Part shown: positions 62,921 to 64,000 of the stretch, in pieces
Layout of the letters: each line of letters opens with the position of its first letter
Position numbering within the stretch: position 1 is the first letter of the stretch
DNA from: Pseudogymnoascus destructans
Taxonomy: Eukaryota; Ascomycota; Leotiomycetes; Thelebolales; Thelebolaceae
Assembly (NCBI RefSeq): GCF_001641265.1
Contig: NW_020167540.1
Coordinates: 124,001 to 188,000 of the forward strand
Reading direction: 5' to 3'
Length of the DNA: 64,000 bases
The notes under the pieces: generated by a model
Databases searched by the model: none
The model's input: the letters and a program-made list of their open reading frames with translations, nothing else
What the model was told of the DNA's origin: nothing
Position numbers and translations under genes: made by a program

Positions 62921-64000
62921 ATGGCAGGAGAAGATGGCTTCCAAAGCCCCAAGAGGCGGAAGATAGACTTCAACCCCCTCCGCAACGACGACCGCTTCGC
63001 CATCCCCTCCCGCCCAACCTCGCGCTCTCAATCCCAAGCGCCGCCACGCTCCCAATCCCAAGCCCCCTCCCGCTCGCAAAGCCGCTTCGGCAACCCCTCC
63101 CGCGCGTCAACACCACGCGGACAATCCCAATACCCCGGTACGCCGAAGCAGCATGGGTTCGATGGCCCCGAACCCGCAGTCGACGTCGAGGACTCGAATG
63201 CTCTCGACCGCGACTGGTACGCCGGCGACGAGAGCGGACATGTGTTTGGCGACGAAATGCACAATCCCTTCGGCTCGTACGATACCTCGTGGGAGGACCG
63301 ACAGAAGGAGGCGGCGCTGGTGGAGAAGAAGACCGCGAAGCGGGTTACGGCGCGCGCGGCGCAGAAGCAGCGGGATGTTGACGCCTGGGAGACGAATCGG
63401 ATGTTGACGTCTGGCGTAGCGCAGCGTCGGGACTTCGGCGACGATTTCGAGGATGATGAAGAGCAGACGCGTGTGCATTTGCTGATTCACGATCTGCGCC
63501 CGCCGTTTTTGGATGGGCGGACGGTGTTTACGAAGCAGGTGGATCCGGTGCCGGCGATTAGGGATAATCAGAGCGATATGGCGGTGTTTAGCCGGAAGGG
63601 GAGTCGGGTGGTGAAGGAGCGGAGACAGCAGAAGGAGAGGCAGAAGCAGGCGCAGGAGGCGACGAATATGGCGGGCACGGCGTTGGGGAATCTGATGGGG
63701 ATTAAGGAGGATGAGGGGGATAGTGCGGCGCCGGCGCCGGGGGAGGAGGGGGGGAGGGGGGATAGCAAGTTTGCGGAGCATATGGCGAAGAAGAGTGAGG
63801 GGGCGAGTGATTTCAGTCAGAGTAAGACGCTGAGGGAGCAGAAGGAGTATTTGCCGGCATTTGCGGTGAGGGAGGATCTGCTGAGGGTTATTAGGGATAA
63901 CCAGGTTGTTATCGTTGTGGGAGAGACGGGGTCTGGTAAAACGACCCAGCTGACGCAGTTCCTTTACGAGGATGGGTATGGGAAGAGGGGGATGATCGGG
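62921..64000 (+). CDS. PRP16: Pre-mRNA splicing DEAH helicase Prp16/DHX38, incomplete at right edge
   Basis: ATG at 62921 starts MAGEDGFQSPKRRKIDFNPL and stays open for 360 codons to the window end. The N-terminal region is Ser/Gln/Arg-rich, then conserved Prp16 segments: LDRDWYAGDESGHVFGDEMH, WEDRQKEAALVEKKTAKRVT, ARAAQKQRDVDAWETNRMLT, VHLLIHDLRPPFLDGRTVFT. Near the end comes LREQKEYLPAFAVREDLLRV followed by motif I VIVVGETGSGKTTQLTQFLY, the Walker A of DEAH helicases. The DEAH box and the rest lie beyond the window. Prp16 remodels the spliceosome after the first catalytic step. Confidence 0.95.
   Translation, partial: MAGEDGFQSPKRRKIDFNPLRNDDRFAIPSRPTSRSQSQAPPRSQSQAPSRSQSRFGNPSRASTPRGQSQYPGTPKQHGFDGPEPAVDVEDSNALDRDWYAGDESGHVFGDEMHNPFGSYDTSWEDRQKEAALVEKKTAKRVTARAAQKQRDVDAWETNRMLTSGVAQRRDFGDDFEDDEEQTRVHLLIHDLRPPFLDGRTVFTKQVDPVPAIRDNQSDMAVFSRKGSRVVKERRQQKERQKQAQEATNMAGTALGNLMGIKEDEGDSAAPAPGEEGGRGDSKFAEHMAKKSEGASDFSQSKTLREQKEYLPAFAVREDLLRVIRDNQVVIVVGETGSGKTTQLTQFLYEDGYGKRGMIG

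Noticed and set aside
1..64000. tRNA or rRNA genes
   Set aside because: No cloverleaf with A and B boxes and no rRNA signature was noticed on either strand; a covariance-model scan would be decisive.

Overview
The window reads as nuclear DNA of a filamentous ascomycete (Pezizomycotina). Most genes carry short introns (47-140 nt) with GTRNGN donors and YAG acceptors. The gene set is that of a fungal euchromatic block, and the repeats are fungal types: Helitron, Fot1/pogo, hAT and a chromodomain Ty3/gypsy element. A leotiomycete (Helotiales) fits the style, but that is inference; no taxonomic marker such as rDNA is present.

Layout. (1) 1-3.2 kb: the 5' part of a Helitron replicase/helicase gene on the minus strand, running off the left edge. 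(2) 3.2-11.8 kb: gene-poor, decayed DNA with minisatellites, a long inverted repeat next to a 32-A run, a Ser/Arg-rich gene read in three frame segments, two related signal-peptide-like starts, a ~165-bp tandem repeat and a remnant resembling the C-terminus of a telomere-linked RecQ-type helicase. (3) 12.0-35.4 kb: a compact housekeeping block: NDR-type AGC kinase, nucleolar FKBP (Fpr3/4), REV1, CstF-64/Rna15, prohibitin-2, NEDD8/Rub1 (four tiny exons), a dienelactone-hydrolase/SnoaL-like protein, elongin A, a THO-complex subunit 7-like protein, tubulin cofactor A and a CorA/Mnr2 magnesium transporter. (4) 35.4-57.3 kb: nested transposons: an intact Fot1/pogo element with 79-bp perfect terminal repeats; three copies of a ~0.91-kb LTR-like repeat, two of them forming a ~1.95-kb palindrome; hAT and pogo fragments; a young 7.0-kb Ty3/gypsy chromovirus with 475-bp LTRs; solo LTRs; and a Copia-gag-like piece. 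(5) 57.3-64.0 kb: a decayed DUF7770-like gene, an unrecognised Ser-rich protein gene, PWP1 (WD40 ribosome biogenesis factor) and, divergently, the 5' end of the spliceosomal helicase PRP16 running off the right edge.

Functional themes of the core genes are RNA metabolism (Rna15, THO subunit, elongin A, Pwp1, Prp16, nucleolar FKBP), genome maintenance (Rev1) and protein modification or folding (Nedd8, prohibitin, TBCA). There is no operon-like coupling. Divergent pairs share short intergenic promoters (RNA15/PHB2, elongin A/THO subunit, PWP1/PRP16).

The most unusual observation is in the transposon block. The gypsy element carries, between pol and its 3' LTR and on the opposite strand, a 188-aa ORF with a Zn2Cys6-like cysteine cluster and a coiled coil. 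A second LTR family (the 0.91-kb repeat) has a spliced ~193-aa gene with a variant of the same cysteine pattern in exactly the same position and orientation. The gypsy gag and pol are joined by a textbook A-AAA-AAC slippery site directly before the gag stop.
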